Positions 17,649-26,260 are shown, counted from the first letter of the stretch. The stretch is DNA of 64,000 nucleotides from Arthrobacter sp. zg-Y820 (GCF_030142155.1 NZ_CP126247.1:682001-746000), one strand, 5' to 3'. The notes: generated by a model not told the origin, from the sequence alone. Program-made: numbers and translations.

Positions 17649-18517
17649 CCGCATCCCATTCCCTGAACATCGAAAACCTCACGCTGGGCTACGGCGACCG
17701 CACGGTCATCGACTCCCTGGACCTGGTGGTGCCGGCGGGCAAGGTCACCGCGATCATCGGCGCCAACGCCTGCGGCAAGTCCACGCTGCTGCGCTCGATG
17801 TCCCGGCTGCTCGCCCCGCGCGCCGGACACGTGCTGCTGGACGGCAAGGCGGTGCACTCGATTCCCGCCAAGCAGCTGGCCCGCACGCTGGGGCTGCTGC
17901 CGCAGTCACCGATCGCGCCCGAGGGCATCACGGTCGCCGACCTGGTGGGCCGCGGCCGGCATCCGCACCAGGGCATCTTCTCGCGCTGGAGCACCGACGA
18001 CGACGCCGCCGTCGCCGCAGCGCTCGACGCCACCGCTACCGCCGAGCAGGCGGCCCGGGCCGTGGACGAACTCTCCGGCGGGCAGCGGCAGCGGGTCTGG
18101 ATCGCCATGGCGCTGGCGCAGCAGACCGACCTGCTGCTGCTGGATGAGCCGACCACGTTCCTGGACGTCAGCCACCAGATTGAGGTGCTGGACCTGCTCA
18201 CTGACCTGAACCGCTCCCGCGGCACCACCATCGTCATGGTGCTGCACGACCTGAACCTGGCCGCCCGGTACGCGGATTATCTGGTGGCCGTGGCCGACGG
18301 GAAGCTGCACGCCGCCGGCCGGCCGGAGGACGTGCTGACCGAGGAGACCGTGCGGACCGTGTTCGGGATGGAGAACATGGTGATCACGGATCCGTCCTCC
18401 GGCAAGCCGCTGATGCTGCCGCTGGGCCGGCACCATGTGCTCACCGAGCCTGCGTCCGCGGCTGCGGCAAGTTCTTGCAAACGCCATCCAGAGTCCGCAG
18501 AAGTTTCGCAAGTGTAA
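17645..18517 (+). CDS. Ferric siderophore ABC transporter ATPase
   Basis: 290 residues. Walker A IIGANACGKST, Q-loop LLPQSP, signature LSGGQRQRVWIAMALAQ, Walker B LLLLDEPTTFLD and switch His in VMVLHDLN are all intact; the family is FecE/FepC. The GTG at 17645 gives a four-base overlap with the permease and starts right before the ABC fold; a much longer in-frame reading back to 17162 lies inside the permease gene and is an artefact. A 30-residue Ala/Ser-rich tail is extra to the fold. Convergent with the next gene, ten bases away. Confidence 0.93.
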   Translation: MTASHSLNIENLTLGYGDRTVIDSLDLVVPAGKVTAIIGANACGKSTLLRSMSRLLAPRAGHVLLDGKAVHSIPAKQLARTLGLLPQSPIAPEGITVADLVGRGRHPHQGIFSRWSTDDDAAVAAALDATATAEQAARAVDELSGGQRQRVWIAMALAQQTDLLLLDEPTTFLDVSHQIEVLDLLTDLNRSRGTTIVMVLHDLNLAARYADYLVAVADGKLHAAGRPEDVLTEETVRTVFGMENMVITDPSSGKPLMLPLGRHHVLTEPASAAAASSCKRHPESAEVSQV

Positions 18518-18526
18518 CCACGCGAT

Positions 18527-19009
18527 CTATGAGAGTTTCTGAAAAGCGCGCCGTAGTGGATCAGTGACATCGATACCTTCGCTTCTTCCGGTGGCCATTC
18601 CAAGGCGCCAACCGTCGGTTGCATGCGGCCGCGCGAGCGTGCGTACCTCGTTACTCGATAGTTCTCGAGCCCAATCGACAGTCAACGTCTCCCGATCAAC
18701 GGCTACGACAATCGCGGCATCAAAGTCGAAGTTGCTAAACGCCCAGTGCCGCAGGTCGCCCCTCGGTAGGGAGCGAGTTTTGACCTGAAGACGGCGCCCG
18801 TTACCCGTTACAACATCCACCGATTTCGATCCAACCTTCACAAGTTCGCCGCTGTAGGCGACCGATACTGTCCGTTCAATGAGCTCACCGGCGAGCGACG
18901 ATGCAGTTCGGGTGTGTCCTCGTGCGGCGATCTCTATATCGATTGCATTGCGCAGCTGGAGCAATTCCGACAGCGTCATCCCCTTCAAATCAATATGATT
19001 CATGTGCAT
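18527..19009 (-). CDS. Putative PD-(D/E)xK-fold protein (possible nuclease)
   Basis: 160 residues if started at ATG 19009 (a second ATG two codons later; longer TTG/ATG starts at 19105 and 19057 are possible and no good ribosome site decides). An N-terminal helix (MTLSELLQLRNAIDIEIAARG) leads to GELIERTV, SVDVVTGNGRRLQVKTRS: Glu42, Asp65 and Gln75-Val-Lys77 make a plausible E-x-D-QxK active site of the restriction-endonuclease-like fold. Base composition is visibly lower in GC than the neighbours, and it is divergent from a tiny membrane protein; both suggest an acquired accessory pair. Function unproven. Confidence 0.6.
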   Translation of the reverse strand: MHMNHIDLKGMTLSELLQLRNAIDIEIAARGHTRTASSLAGELIERTVSVAYSGELVKVGSKSVDVVTGNGRRLQVKTRSLPRGDLRHWAFSNFDFDAAIVVAVDRETLTVDWARELSSNEVRTLARPHATDGWRLGMATGRSEGIDVTDPLRRAFQKLS

Positions 19010-19161
19010 ATCGTTGCTCAGTCCGGCATCGATGTCACGCGGGTAGTGACGATGCATACCAGCCCCATCCTCTACAACAAGACGAGCAGTCGGGAATCGA
19101 TTCAAATGTGTGCTATAGTCTTGGCGTTCACCTTACGTCTAGGTGTTGGTGCTTGCTAGCC

Positions 19162-19398
19162 ATGGAATTCATGGCCGGTTCGATTCCGGGATTGATGCTG
19201 CGGGAAATTTTCGCAGTTATTGGTCTGCTAGTGATTGTAGTTGTAGTAAATTTCGTTCCCCAGCTTGTTGCAAAATATAGGGTTCTAACAAAACTTCTCT
19301 TTGACAAAATTGGCGTGGATGGAAAGGCGGTGCTTATGGGAATTATCTCGAGCCTCGTGTACGACTCAATCAAGGCTCTGGGAAGCCTCAGCACCTAG
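19162..19398 (+). CDS. Small hydrophobic protein, 78 residues
   Basis: Starts at ATG 19162 (MEFMAGSIPG) and has one strong membrane segment (IFAVIGLLVIVVVVNFVPQLV), a basic stretch and a second mildly hydrophobic C-terminal helix (LMGIISSLVYDSIKAL). AT-richer than surroundings. TATAGT about 45 bases upstream could be its -10. No homologue recognised. Divergent to the nuclease-fold gene; a toxin, anchor or immunity role is possible but nothing in sequence proves it. The ribosome site is weak. Confidence 0.5.
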   Translation: MEFMAGSIPGLMLREIFAVIGLLVIVVVVNFVPQLVAKYRVLTKLLFDKIGVDGKAVLMGIISSLVYDSIKALGSLST

Positions 19399-19509
19399 GC
19401 GTAAGGCGATCATCCGGGACCCCAAGGTGCGGTTTGTGGCAGAGGCTGGCCGGTAGTACCCAGAAGGTTCCCCGACCGTTCCGTGAGGCAAGGGATCACA
19501 CAGAGGCGG

Positions 19510-19536
19510 TTGGCAACTGCACTGTGCCAGTAGAAT
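19510..19536 (+). promoter_or_regulatory. Candidate leaderless promoter for PAP2 genes
   Basis: TTGGCA at 19510-19515 and TAGAAT at 19531-19536, with the ATG of the PAP2 gene seven bases after the -10. Spacing of 15 is short. A transcript starting at or near the ATG would be leaderless, common in Actinobacteria, and no Shine-Dalgarno is visible. Confidence 0.4.
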
Positions 19537-19542
19537 CGCCTG

Positions 19543-20154
19543 ATGCCCGAAACCCTGTATATCCCCACATCCCGTGCCTACGCCGCGTCGACCCGGCTGG
19601 CGCGAATCGTGACCGAAACCTCCGCCCCGGCCGTCCTGGTGGGCATCCTCCTGCTGCTGCAGCCGCTGCTCAGCCCCGGGGTGACCTGGGCGCAGGGCAT
19701 CGTGGCAGCGCTCTTTACCGTGGGACTGCCCTTTGCCGGAATCCTGTGGCTGAAGCGGCGGGGTTCCGTCACCGACCACCATGTGGGGGTGCGGACCCAG
19801 CGGGCTCCGATCCTGGCCGCGTCGGCGGTGTCGCTGGGCATCGGCGCGTTGATCCTGCTTCTCCTGGACGCACCGGCTGCTCTCTTCGGCGAAATTGGCG
19901 GGGTGTTCATTGGCATGATGCTGTGCCTGGCGGCGAATCTGGTGTGGAAGCTGTCGGTGCATTCCGCGGTGGCCGCCTACGTCGGGCTGTCCTTGTTGGC
20001 GCCGATACCCGCGTTCGGCGCGGCCCTGACCCTGCTGCTGGCGTCGGTGACGGGATGGTCCCGGGTCAAGCTCGGGGACCACACACCCACCCAGGTCCTG
20101 GCCGGGCACGCGGCCGGATGCCTGGCCTTCGCCGCCGCGATGCTGCTGCCGTGA
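19543..20154 (+). CDS. PAP2-family membrane phosphatase-like protein
   Basis: 203 residues with about five to six membrane segments. The PAP2 core is recognisable: KLSVHSAVAAYVG (motif 2 His) and SRVKLGDHTPTQVLAGHAAG (motif 3 with the nucleophilic His region). The usual first motif KxxxxxxRP is weak (LKRRGSVTDHHVGVRTQRAP). Family members dephosphorylate membrane isoprenoid or lipid phosphates. Start chosen at the ATG directly after the leaderless promoter. Stop overlaps the next start (TGATG). Confidence 0.7.
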   Translation: MPETLYIPTSRAYAASTRLARIVTETSAPAVLVGILLLLQPLLSPGVTWAQGIVAALFTVGLPFAGILWLKRRGSVTDHHVGVRTQRAPILAASAVSLGIGALILLLLDAPAALFGEIGGVFIGMMLCLAANLVWKLSVHSAVAAYVGLSLLAPIPAFGAALTLLLASVTGWSRVKLGDHTPTQVLAGHAAGCLAFAAAMLLP

Positions 20155-20750
20155 TGCGCGTGAAGACCGGGATACGAGTCAAGACAACGGAGAGCTGGCC
20201 CGGCACACGGGCGCCGGCGTCGGCCTGGGTCTCCCGGCTCCTGCCGCCGGCCCTGGTGCTGGCCGCCGTGGTGGTCACCGCCGGGATCACCGCCGGGCTG
20301 GGTCCGGTGGGGGTGACCGTCCTGCTGGCGGGCATCGTCGGGGTTCCGGGGCTGGTCTACAAGGGAACCAAGCCGCTGTTCCGGCGCCGCGGCCTTCCCG
20401 ACAGTCTGCGGGTCAGTATCGTGGCTGTCCTGATGCTTGTCGGCGTCGTTGTCAGTTACCTGCTTCCCTTGGCACCGCCGGTTCCGGAGACCGTGGCAGC
20501 GTTTCTGATCGGCAACGTGGGGCTGGTGTTTTTCCGGCGCTGGCTCGACGTTTCGGCCCATGTGTCGGTGCTGACCTTCGCCGTGCTCTGGGTGGCGGAA
20601 CTGTTCGGGGGCGCCTGGGCCTGGCTGCTAGTCCTGCCGCCGCTGATGATGCTCAGCCGGGTGACCCTTCGCCAACACACCTGGTGGGAGGCCGTGTCCG
20701 GCGCAGCACTCGGGCTGGTTACCTTCTGCTGTTTTCTCGGACTTACCTGA
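20154..20750 (+). CDS. Second PAP2-like membrane protein
   Basis: 198 residues, five or six membrane segments after a basic, cytosolic N-terminus. FLIGNVGLVFFRRWLDVSAH and SRVTLRQHTWWEAVSGAALG mirror motifs 2 and 3 of the PAP2 family and of the preceding gene, suggesting a tandem duplication that has diverged. The ATG at 20154 overlaps the previous stop; a longer in-frame reading back to 19434 lies in the previous gene. Whether it is catalytically active is unclear because the first motif is not obvious. Confidence 0.65.
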   Translation: MRVKTGIRVKTTESWPGTRAPASAWVSRLLPPALVLAAVVVTAGITAGLGPVGVTVLLAGIVGVPGLVYKGTKPLFRRRGLPDSLRVSIVAVLMLVGVVVSYLLPLAPPVPETVAAFLIGNVGLVFFRRWLDVSAHVSVLTFAVLWVAELFGGAWAWLLVLPPLMMLSRVTLRQHTWWEAVSGAALGLVTFCCFLGLT

Positions 20751-20972
20751 CAGCGGCGACTGCCGTACTGCGGCCTGGTTCGGGACGCATCGTTCTTCGG
20801 AGCGGTTTCGCCGCGCACAGGTTCCCACCGTTCGTGAACTTCTGGGGTGGGTGGGACCACAAGAGGCAACACCTGTCACAGAGGGTGGGAACGCGTGCGG
20901 CGACGCTCGACGTGCGCGTGCGCCGACGTCGTCGTTCGCGTGCCGCCTGGTCCAAGTAGCGCACCACCGCGC

Positions 20973-21001
20973 GTTTACAACGTAAACAAAAGCGCTAATA
21001 T
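20973..21001 (+). promoter_or_regulatory. Palindromic operator over promoter of the flavin oxidoreductase
   Basis: Perfect palindrome GTTTACAACGTAAAC at 20973-20987, typical of TetR-type sites. TTTACA (20974-20979) inside it can serve as -35, with TAATAT (20996-21001) as -10 at 16-base spacing; the GTG start is seven bases further, so the mRNA is probably leaderless. No regulator gene is adjacent. The rest of the 257-base gap (20751-20972) has GC-rich imperfect repeats and no gene. Confidence 0.65.
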
Positions 21002-21007
21002 ACGAGA

Positions 21008-23131
21008 GTGAATACCAAAACTTTTCCTCACCTGATGGCCCCGGGACGCATCGGTTCAATGGAAACGCACAACCGGATCGTCCTGCCTGCGATGGACATG
21101 AATGTCTCCGCGCACGGCGAGATTGAACAGCCCGAGATCGATCACTATGTGGCCCGCGCCGCCGGCGGTGCCGGGCTGATCATTACCGGTGCCTGCGCCA
21201 TTGATTTCCCCTACGGTGCGGCGTCGATGAAGGAGCCGGGCCTGTCGGAAGACAAGTTCATTCCGGGCCTCAAGGCGCTCGCCGACGCGGTGCACGCGGC
21301 CGGCAGCAAGATCTGCATCCAGTCCACGCACCACGGCAAGGTAGCCCGCGTCGACACCGCCAACGACCGGCCGGTGCTGGCCCCCAACCAGCCGGACTAC
21401 AAGTACGACATGTCGGCGCTGGCCGACAGCACCCCGGCTGAGCTGCGCAAGATGGGCGCCGCCACCGCCGGCAAGCAGGTTGTCTACCACGACATGACGG
21501 CCGCGGACATTTCCGCGCTGATCTCCACCTGGGCCGACGCCGCCGAACGCGTCGCCAAGGCCGGCTGCGACGCCATCGAAATCCACGTTGCGCACGGCTA
21601 CATCCTCGGGGTGTTCCTGAACCAGCGCGACAACAAGCGCACCGACGAGTACGGCGGCCCGCTGACCAACCGCGCCCGGCTGGCGTGCGACGTCATCCGC
21701 GCCGTGCGGGAACGCGTCGGCGAGAAGCTGGCCATCCTGGTCCGGATTTCCGGCGAGGAGTACGGGCAGGAAGGCGGCCTCACCCTGGAGGAAGCCATCG
21801 AGGCCTCCAAGCTGTTTGAGCAGGCCGGCGCCGACGCCATCCACGTCACCGGATGGGGCCGCAACCCGTTCGATAACTTCACCGACGGCCCGCTGCCCAA
21901 CAAGGTCGGTGCCTACCTGAAGAACGCCGCCGAGATCAAGAAGCACGTCACGGTCCCGGTCATCGCCGTCGGCCGGATGCTGCCGGAAATCGCAGAAAAG
22001 GCGCTGGCCGCGGGAGACATCGACTTCGCCGCCATGGGACGCCAGCTGCTGGCCGACCCGGAGCTGCCCAACAAGATCCGCGACGGCAACTTCGACCAGG
22101 TCCGCCCCTGCATCAACTGCTACCTGTGCGTGGCGGAAAATTTCTTCGACGACACACCCTTCTGCGCGGTCAACCCGGCCCTCGGCAACGAGGCGCTGCT
22201 GCCGCTCAAGCCCGCCTCCTCGACCAAGCACGTGGTGGTTGTCGGTGCCGGCCCGGCCGGCCTGGAGAGCGCCCGGGTACTGACCGAACGCGGCCACCGG
22301 GTCACCGTGCTAGACAAGTCGGACCGCCTCGGCGGCACCATGTGGTTCTCCACCATGACCACCCCGGACAACGAACGCCTGCTGAAGTGGTTCAAGTCCG
22401 AGATCAAGCGCCTGCGCATCGCGGTCAAGCTCAACACTCCGGCCACCGTGGAATCCATCCGCGCGCTGAACCCGGACCAGGTCATCGTCGCCACCGGTGC
22501 CGTCCGGCCCAAGCCCGACTTCCCCGGCGGCGACCTGCCGAACGTGCAGACCGGCGACACGCTGCGGGCCATGATGCTCGGCACCGCGACCGCCGAGGAG
22601 GCCGGCCCGGTGCTGAGCACCCTGGGCAAGCTCGGCCGCCTCTCCGGCGTCACCAAGAGCCCGGAATTTGTCCGCCAGTTCACCAAGGCCTGGCTGCCGA
22701 TGGGCAAGGATGTGGTGGTGATCGGCGGATCCCTGGTTGGTCTGGAGCTCTCCGAGTTCCTCGCCGAGCGCGGACGCAAGGTGACGCTGCTGCACGAGAC
22801 GCAGCAGCTCGGCCTGCCGCTGGCCATGCCGCGCCGCTGGACCGCGGTGCGCGACGCCAAGGCGCACGGCGTGCAGATTCACCGCAACGTTTCGGTCACC
22901 CGCATCACCGAGAAGACCGTGGAATGGACCGAGGGGGAGGGCGAGAGCCAGCAGAGCTTCTCCGCACCCGCCTCCATGGTGGTCTATGCCGACGGCACGA
23001 CGGCGGCCGCACCCCTGGCGGACGAGCTGCGGGCCGCGGGCTTCGACGTCGACGTCGTCGGTGACGCCGGCGAGGTCAACTACATCCACGGCGCCATCCA
23101 CTCCTCGTGGAAGGTGACCACCGAGGTCTAG
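21008..23131 (+). CDS. FMN/FAD/4Fe-4S oxidoreductase (TMADH / 2,4-dienoyl-CoA reductase family)
   Basis: 707 residues in three parts: an Old-Yellow-Enzyme-like FMN barrel (residues 1 to about 370; PAMDMNVS, GCDAIEIHVAHGYIL, NQRDNKRTDEYGG), a 4Fe-4S site CINCYLC with a fourth Cys 12 residues later (CX2CX2CX11C as in trimethylamine dehydrogenase), then two nucleotide-binding folds (VVVVGAGPAGLESARVL and VVVIGGSLVGLELSEFL). It would reduce an enoyl or related substrate using NAD(P)H. FadH is one option, but an aromatic or terpenoid substrate is as likely. Monocistronic, with a palindromic operator in front and a strong terminator behind. A decayed piece of a homologous gene lies at 24453-24598. 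Confidence 0.88.
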   Translation: MNTKTFPHLMAPGRIGSMETHNRIVLPAMDMNVSAHGEIEQPEIDHYVARAAGGAGLIITGACAIDFPYGAASMKEPGLSEDKFIPGLKALADAVHAAGSKICIQSTHHGKVARVDTANDRPVLAPNQPDYKYDMSALADSTPAELRKMGAATAGKQVVYHDMTAADISALISTWADAAERVAKAGCDAIEIHVAHGYILGVFLNQRDNKRTDEYGGPLTNRARLACDVIRAVRERVGEKLAILVRISGEEYGQEGGLTLEEAIEASKLFEQAGADAIHVTGWGRNPFDNFTDGPLPNKVGAYLKNAAEIKKHVTVPVIAVGRMLPEIAEKALAAGDIDFAAMGRQLLADPELPNKIRDGNFDQVRPCINCYLCVAENFFDDTPFCAVNPALGNEALLPLKPASSTKHVVVVGAGPAGLESARVLTERGHRVTVLDKSDRLGGTMWFSTMTTPDNERLLKWFKSEIKRLRIAVKLNTPATVESIRALNPDQVIVATGAVRPKPDFPGGDLPNVQTGDTLRAMMLGTATAEEAGPVLSTLGKLGRLSGVTKSPEFVRQFTKAWLPMGKDVVVIGGSLVGLELSEFLAERGRKVTLLHETQQLGLPLAMPRRWTAVRDAKAHGVQIHRNVSVTRITEKTVEWTEGEGESQQSFSAPASMVVYADGTTAAAPLADELRAAGFDVDVVGDAGEVNYIHGAIHSSWKVTTEV

Positions 23132-23142
23132 GCGAGTTCCGC

Positions 23143-23199
23143 AGACAGAAAGGCTGGGCGCTTTCGTTCTTGTCGAACGAGGCGCCCAGCCTTCTGTCT
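23143..23199. terminator. Long stem-loop terminator
   Basis: Arms of 18 bases (AGACAGAA(A)GGCTGGGCGC and GCGCCCAGCCTTCTGTCT, one bulged A) with a smaller inner stem (TTCGTTC/GAACGA). It lies between convergent genes (oxidoreductase and DUF4352 protein) and probably ends both. Confidence 0.85.
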
Positions 23200-23251
23200 A
23201 ACTGGGGATTACCGCTCAATGCCTGCCCGGTTCCGGATTCCTGGGGCGTGC

Positions 23252-24112
23252 CTACAGATCGTTGATCCACGCACCCCTGTCTGAGAAGAAGGGGAAGATG
23301 GGTTCGTAGAGGACAACGAATTGTCCGGTTTGAGCAGCATCATTGTCGAAGCAGACGTCTCCGGTGGCAGTTCCTCCTGGCGCCACCTCGCCGCTGGACA
23401 ACGAGTTGTCAGTTCCCAGTCCTGTCGAATTCCGAATAGTCCCCGACGGCGACTGCAGCTTCCAATCAAAGATGTTGAAATCGATAGTTTCATCTGAATT
23501 GTTCTGAAGAGTTGCCGTTGTGCACAAGGTCGGCCTCAACGTCGAATCGCCGTCAGTCAGCGGTGTAGAGGTGACGGTGACGTCGCCCAGAACCAGGGCT
23601 TCACCTGCCAGCCCGACCGCATCGCTGTCTTCTGCTCCCGGGAAGGCAGGTGCCTCGGACGTCTGTCCCTGACCGGAAGTTGGGGTGGGAGTGGCGGTGG
23701 AGGTATCCGCAGGGGCGGGGGTTGGGGAAACCGTGGCGGGAGCGGTGACCGGGGACAAAGGAGTGTCCACTTCCTCGTCCACTGCGTTGAACAGTGCGCT
23801 CCATAAAACAGTGGCAAGAATAGCTGCCACCAGCGCCACTGCGGAGACAACCACGGCAGCAACGGACAGGCCCTGGGCGGAACCCCTTCGTCGGACAATA
23901 ACCAGCGAAGCGATGGAGAGCCCCAGACCCACCAAGGCCAAGAGCAGCGACAGGAAGTTAATGAGCGGGAGCCAAAACAGCACCAGTGCAATGATTCCCA
24001 AGATCAGGCCTGCCAGCGCGAGGCCCTTGCCATCGTTGGATTGCGGTCCTTGCGGCGGAGACGGATATCCCTGCCCATAGTCGTGAAACGGATCATTCGG
24101 CTGCGTTCCCAT
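23252..24112 (-). CDS. Membrane protein with DUF4190-like TMs and extracellular DUF4352 domain
   Basis: About 286 residues. A Pro/Gly/Asn-rich start (MGTQPNDPFHDYGQGYPSPP) precedes three hydrophobic segments (LALAGLILGIIALVLFWL, INFLSLLLALVGLGLSIASL, LSVAAVVVSAVALVAAILAT), a Thr/Pro-rich stalk, then a DUF4352-like domain (LVLGDVTVTSTPLTDGDS, PTLCTTATLQNNSDETIDFN, GDVCFDND). The domain and its two cysteines match the 13427-14098 protein. ATG at 24112 has AGG nearby; the further upstream TTG adds residues with no ribosome site. A decayed copy of its membrane region is at 24614-24736, on the opposite strand. Confidence 0.75.
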   Translation of the reverse strand: MGTQPNDPFHDYGQGYPSPPQGPQSNDGKGLALAGLILGIIALVLFWLPLINFLSLLLALVGLGLSIASLVIVRRRGSAQGLSVAAVVVSAVALVAAILATVLWSALFNAVDEEVDTPLSPVTAPATVSPTPAPADTSTATPTPTSGQGQTSEAPAFPGAEDSDAVGLAGEALVLGDVTVTSTPLTDGDSTLRPTLCTTATLQNNSDETIDFNIFDWKLQSPSGTIRNSTGLGTDNSLSSGEVAPGGTATGDVCFDNDAAQTGQFVVLYEPIFPFFSDRGAWINDL

Positions 24113-24308
24113 AATTGCCTCGCAGGGGTTCGGGCGCCGCAGGAGCAAACATCAGTCCCTGAACAGCTGTGGGGGCGGTTATCCGGTCGTTCAACAGTAG
24201 GAGCGTCCGCGGGCGCGGACAAGGTCTCGCGTTCGTCCGCCGCGTGCTGGCAGCACCTTCGCGGACCCGCACCGACGCAGGCGACCCCTGGGTAGACCTG
24301 ACCACCAG

Positions 24309-24445
24309 GTGCGTTGCGGAGGTAAAGGGTGCAGGCCGCGGCCATCCGCATCAGCACCCCGATGTTGGCAGAGAGCCGGAACGCAGATACGTGAGGGTTT
24401 CCAGGATCCGGTCACGGGCGTCCAGGACCGGGGCACGCAAGTGGG
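24309..24445 (-). pseudogene. Decayed fragment related to the 34831-35337 gene
   Basis: Complement-strand similarity to about 35010-35145: shared words LMRMA-ACT-YLR and VLDARDRI-ETL-LRS, but in two frames because of a small insertion near 24368. About 45 codons remain. First of three adjacent fragments of different genes in the 883-base gene-less stretch 24113-24995. The part before it (24113-24308) shows no recognised homology. Confidence 0.7.
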
Positions 24446-24452
24446 CCTCGCC

Positions 24453-24598
24453 GTCGGTTCGCTGATGGGTCTTGAGCTCGCCGAGCGCGGCCGCAACGTG
24501 ACGCTGCTGCACGAGACGCAGCAGCGTGAAGATCCACCGCAACGTCAAGATCACCCGCATCACGGAGAAGACCATCGAATGGGCCGAGTGGGAACCGC
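24453..24598 (+). pseudogene. Decayed fragment of a flavin oxidoreductase gene
   Basis: Matches the third domain of the 21008-23131 gene: GCTGCTGCACGAGACGCAGC is identical, followed after an internal deletion of about 66 bases by the segment coding HRNV-(S/K)-TRITEKT-EW. A second deletion of 12 bases removes residues corresponding to SEFL. Not translatable as a protein. Confidence 0.8.
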
Positions 24599-24613
24599 AA
24601 TCCAACGACGTTA

Positions 24614-24736
24614 ACGTCCTCGCTCTGGCAGGCCTGATCCTGGGAATCGTTGCACTGGTACTGTTTTGGATCCCGCTCGTTAATTACGTGTAGCTGGTCC
24701 TGGCCCTGGTCGGCCTGGGGTTCTCCGTAGCTTCAC
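24614..24736 (+). pseudogene. Decayed copy of a DUF4352-protein membrane region
   Basis: Reads LALAGLILGIVALVLFWIPL, then a TAG stop, then LVLALVGLGFSVAS; the intact gene at 23252-24112 (minus strand) encodes LALAGLILGIIALVLFWLPL and LLLALVGLGLSIAS. The copy is on the opposite strand to the intact gene. The remainder up to 24995 shows nothing recognisable apart from the leader of the LldD gene. Confidence 0.8.
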
Positions 24737-24995
24737 CAGCTTCGCAAGGACGGAGGCGAGCTGGCAGACGCAGTGACTACCCGTCTCAGCCCGTGCAAGC
24801 ATCGCAGCGAGCGAAGCTAAACCTCCACTGAGGAAAACCCGACGGCGGCCCGTATGGCGGGAGGTCACGGACATTGAGGTCACGAGCGGCAGCCCGAGGC
24901 CGGCCGCGGGCTAGCTGCCGTAACGAACGGTTTCCCACTGCTGCCCGGCGTCCCGGCCGTCCTAGACTGGCGTCACACCGAGCCAGAAAGCAGCC

Positions 24996-26204
24996 ATGAA
25001 ACGCCGAATTCCCCAGTACTCCGAACTCCGCGGCCTCATCCAGTTCAAGCCCTTTGACCTCGACCGCCGGCGCGCACGGCTGGCGAAGGCGACGAACGTC
25101 TGGGAGCTGCGGGACATCGCCAAGCGGCGGATTCCCACGGCTGCCTTCGACTACGTGGACGGCGGATCCTTCGGCGAGCAGACGCTGCGCCGCAACCGCG
25201 CGGCGTTCGACGACGTCGAATTCGTGCCGAACGTGCTGCGCGATGTCACAAGCGTGGACCTGAGCACCAAGATCGCCGGTACCGAAGCGGCGATGCCGGT
25301 GGGCATCGCTCCCACGGGCCTGACCCGGCTGATGCATTCCGAGGGCGAGATCGGGGGAGCGCAGGCCGCTGCCGCGTTCGGCATTCCGTTCTCGCTCTCC
25401 ACCATGGGCACGGCATCGATCGAGGAACTCACCGAGACCGTGCCCGACGCCGCCAAATGGTTCCAGCTCTACCTCTGGAAGGACCGCGGCCGGTCCCGGG
25501 AACTGGTGAGCCGTGCAGCGGCCGCCGGGTACGGCGCGTTGATCGTCACCGTGGACACCCCGGTGGCCGGCGCCCGGCTCCGGGACACCCGCAATGGCAT
25601 GACCATGCCGCCCACCCTGACGCCGAAGACCGTCCTGGACGCCTCCTACCGGCCGGAGTGGTGGTTCAACTTCCTGACCACCAAACCGCTGGGGTTCGCG
25701 AACTTCGAGGGGGAGCGGGTGTCCCTGGCCGAGACCGTGAACACCATGTTTGAACCATCCCTGAACATGGAGGACCTGGGCTGGCTGCGCGAAACGTGGC
25801 CGGGCAAGCTCATCGTCAAGGGCATCCAGAACCCGGCCGACGCTGTTGAGGTCTTTGCCCGCGGCGCGGACGCAATCGTGGTGTCCAACCACGGCGGCCG
25901 GCAGCTGGACCGGGCTCCCGTGCCGCTGCGCATCCTGCCCGCCATCCGCGCCGCCGTCGGGCCCGACGCCGAGATCATCTTGGATTCGGGCATCATGTCC
26001 GGCGGCGACATCGTTGCCGCCATCGCCGCAGGCGCCGACTTCACCCTGATCGGCCGCGCCTATTTGTACGGGCTGATGGCCGGCGGGCGGCAGGGCGCCG
26101 AGCGCACGCTGGAGCTGCTCCGCACCGAGATGACGACCGTGATGCAGCTGCTCGGCGTCACCAGCCTTGCGGAGCTGACGCCGGAGCACGTGCGGCGGGT
26201 TTAG
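24996..26204 (+). CDS. lldD: FMN-dependent L-lactate/alpha-hydroxy-acid dehydrogenase
   Basis: 402 residues. Typical LldD/glycolate-oxidase barrel: FDYVDGGSFGEQTLRRNRAAF, PVGIAPTGLTRLMHSEGE, WFQLYLWKDR, VTVDTPVAGARLRD and the active-site SNHGGRQLD (His299 is the base, Arg302 binds the carboxylate), then LDSGIMSGGDI and RAYLYG for FMN phosphate. Oxidises L-lactate to pyruvate, probably passing electrons to quinone; a related 2-hydroxy acid is possible. Standing alone, with no lactate permease in view. Ends before a long hairpin. Its own 3' end is echoed by the fragment at 9438-9564. Confidence 0.9.
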   Translation: MKRRIPQYSELRGLIQFKPFDLDRRRARLAKATNVWELRDIAKRRIPTAAFDYVDGGSFGEQTLRRNRAAFDDVEFVPNVLRDVTSVDLSTKIAGTEAAMPVGIAPTGLTRLMHSEGEIGGAQAAAAFGIPFSLSTMGTASIEELTETVPDAAKWFQLYLWKDRGRSRELVSRAAAAGYGALIVTVDTPVAGARLRDTRNGMTMPPTLTPKTVLDASYRPEWWFNFLTTKPLGFANFEGERVSLAETVNTMFEPSLNMEDLGWLRETWPGKLIVKGIQNPADAVEVFARGADAIVVSNHGGRQLDRAPVPLRILPAIRAAVGPDAEIILDSGIMSGGDIVAAIAAGADFTLIGRAYLYGLMAGGRQGAERTLELLRTEMTTVMQLLGVTSLAELTPEHVRRV

Positions 26205-26260
26205 GCTCAGGCACTGACCGGTGCCGCCCAAATCCCTCCGGCTTGGTAAAAATCGACCGG

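Noticed and set aside
19434..20153. N-terminal extension of the second PAP2-like gene by 240 codons
   Set aside because: It lies in another frame of the first PAP2 gene; ATG 20154 gives the usual TGATG coupling.
24149..24308. Possible small gene ahead of the fragment patch
   Set aside because: Short frames on both strands, no ribosome site or motif.
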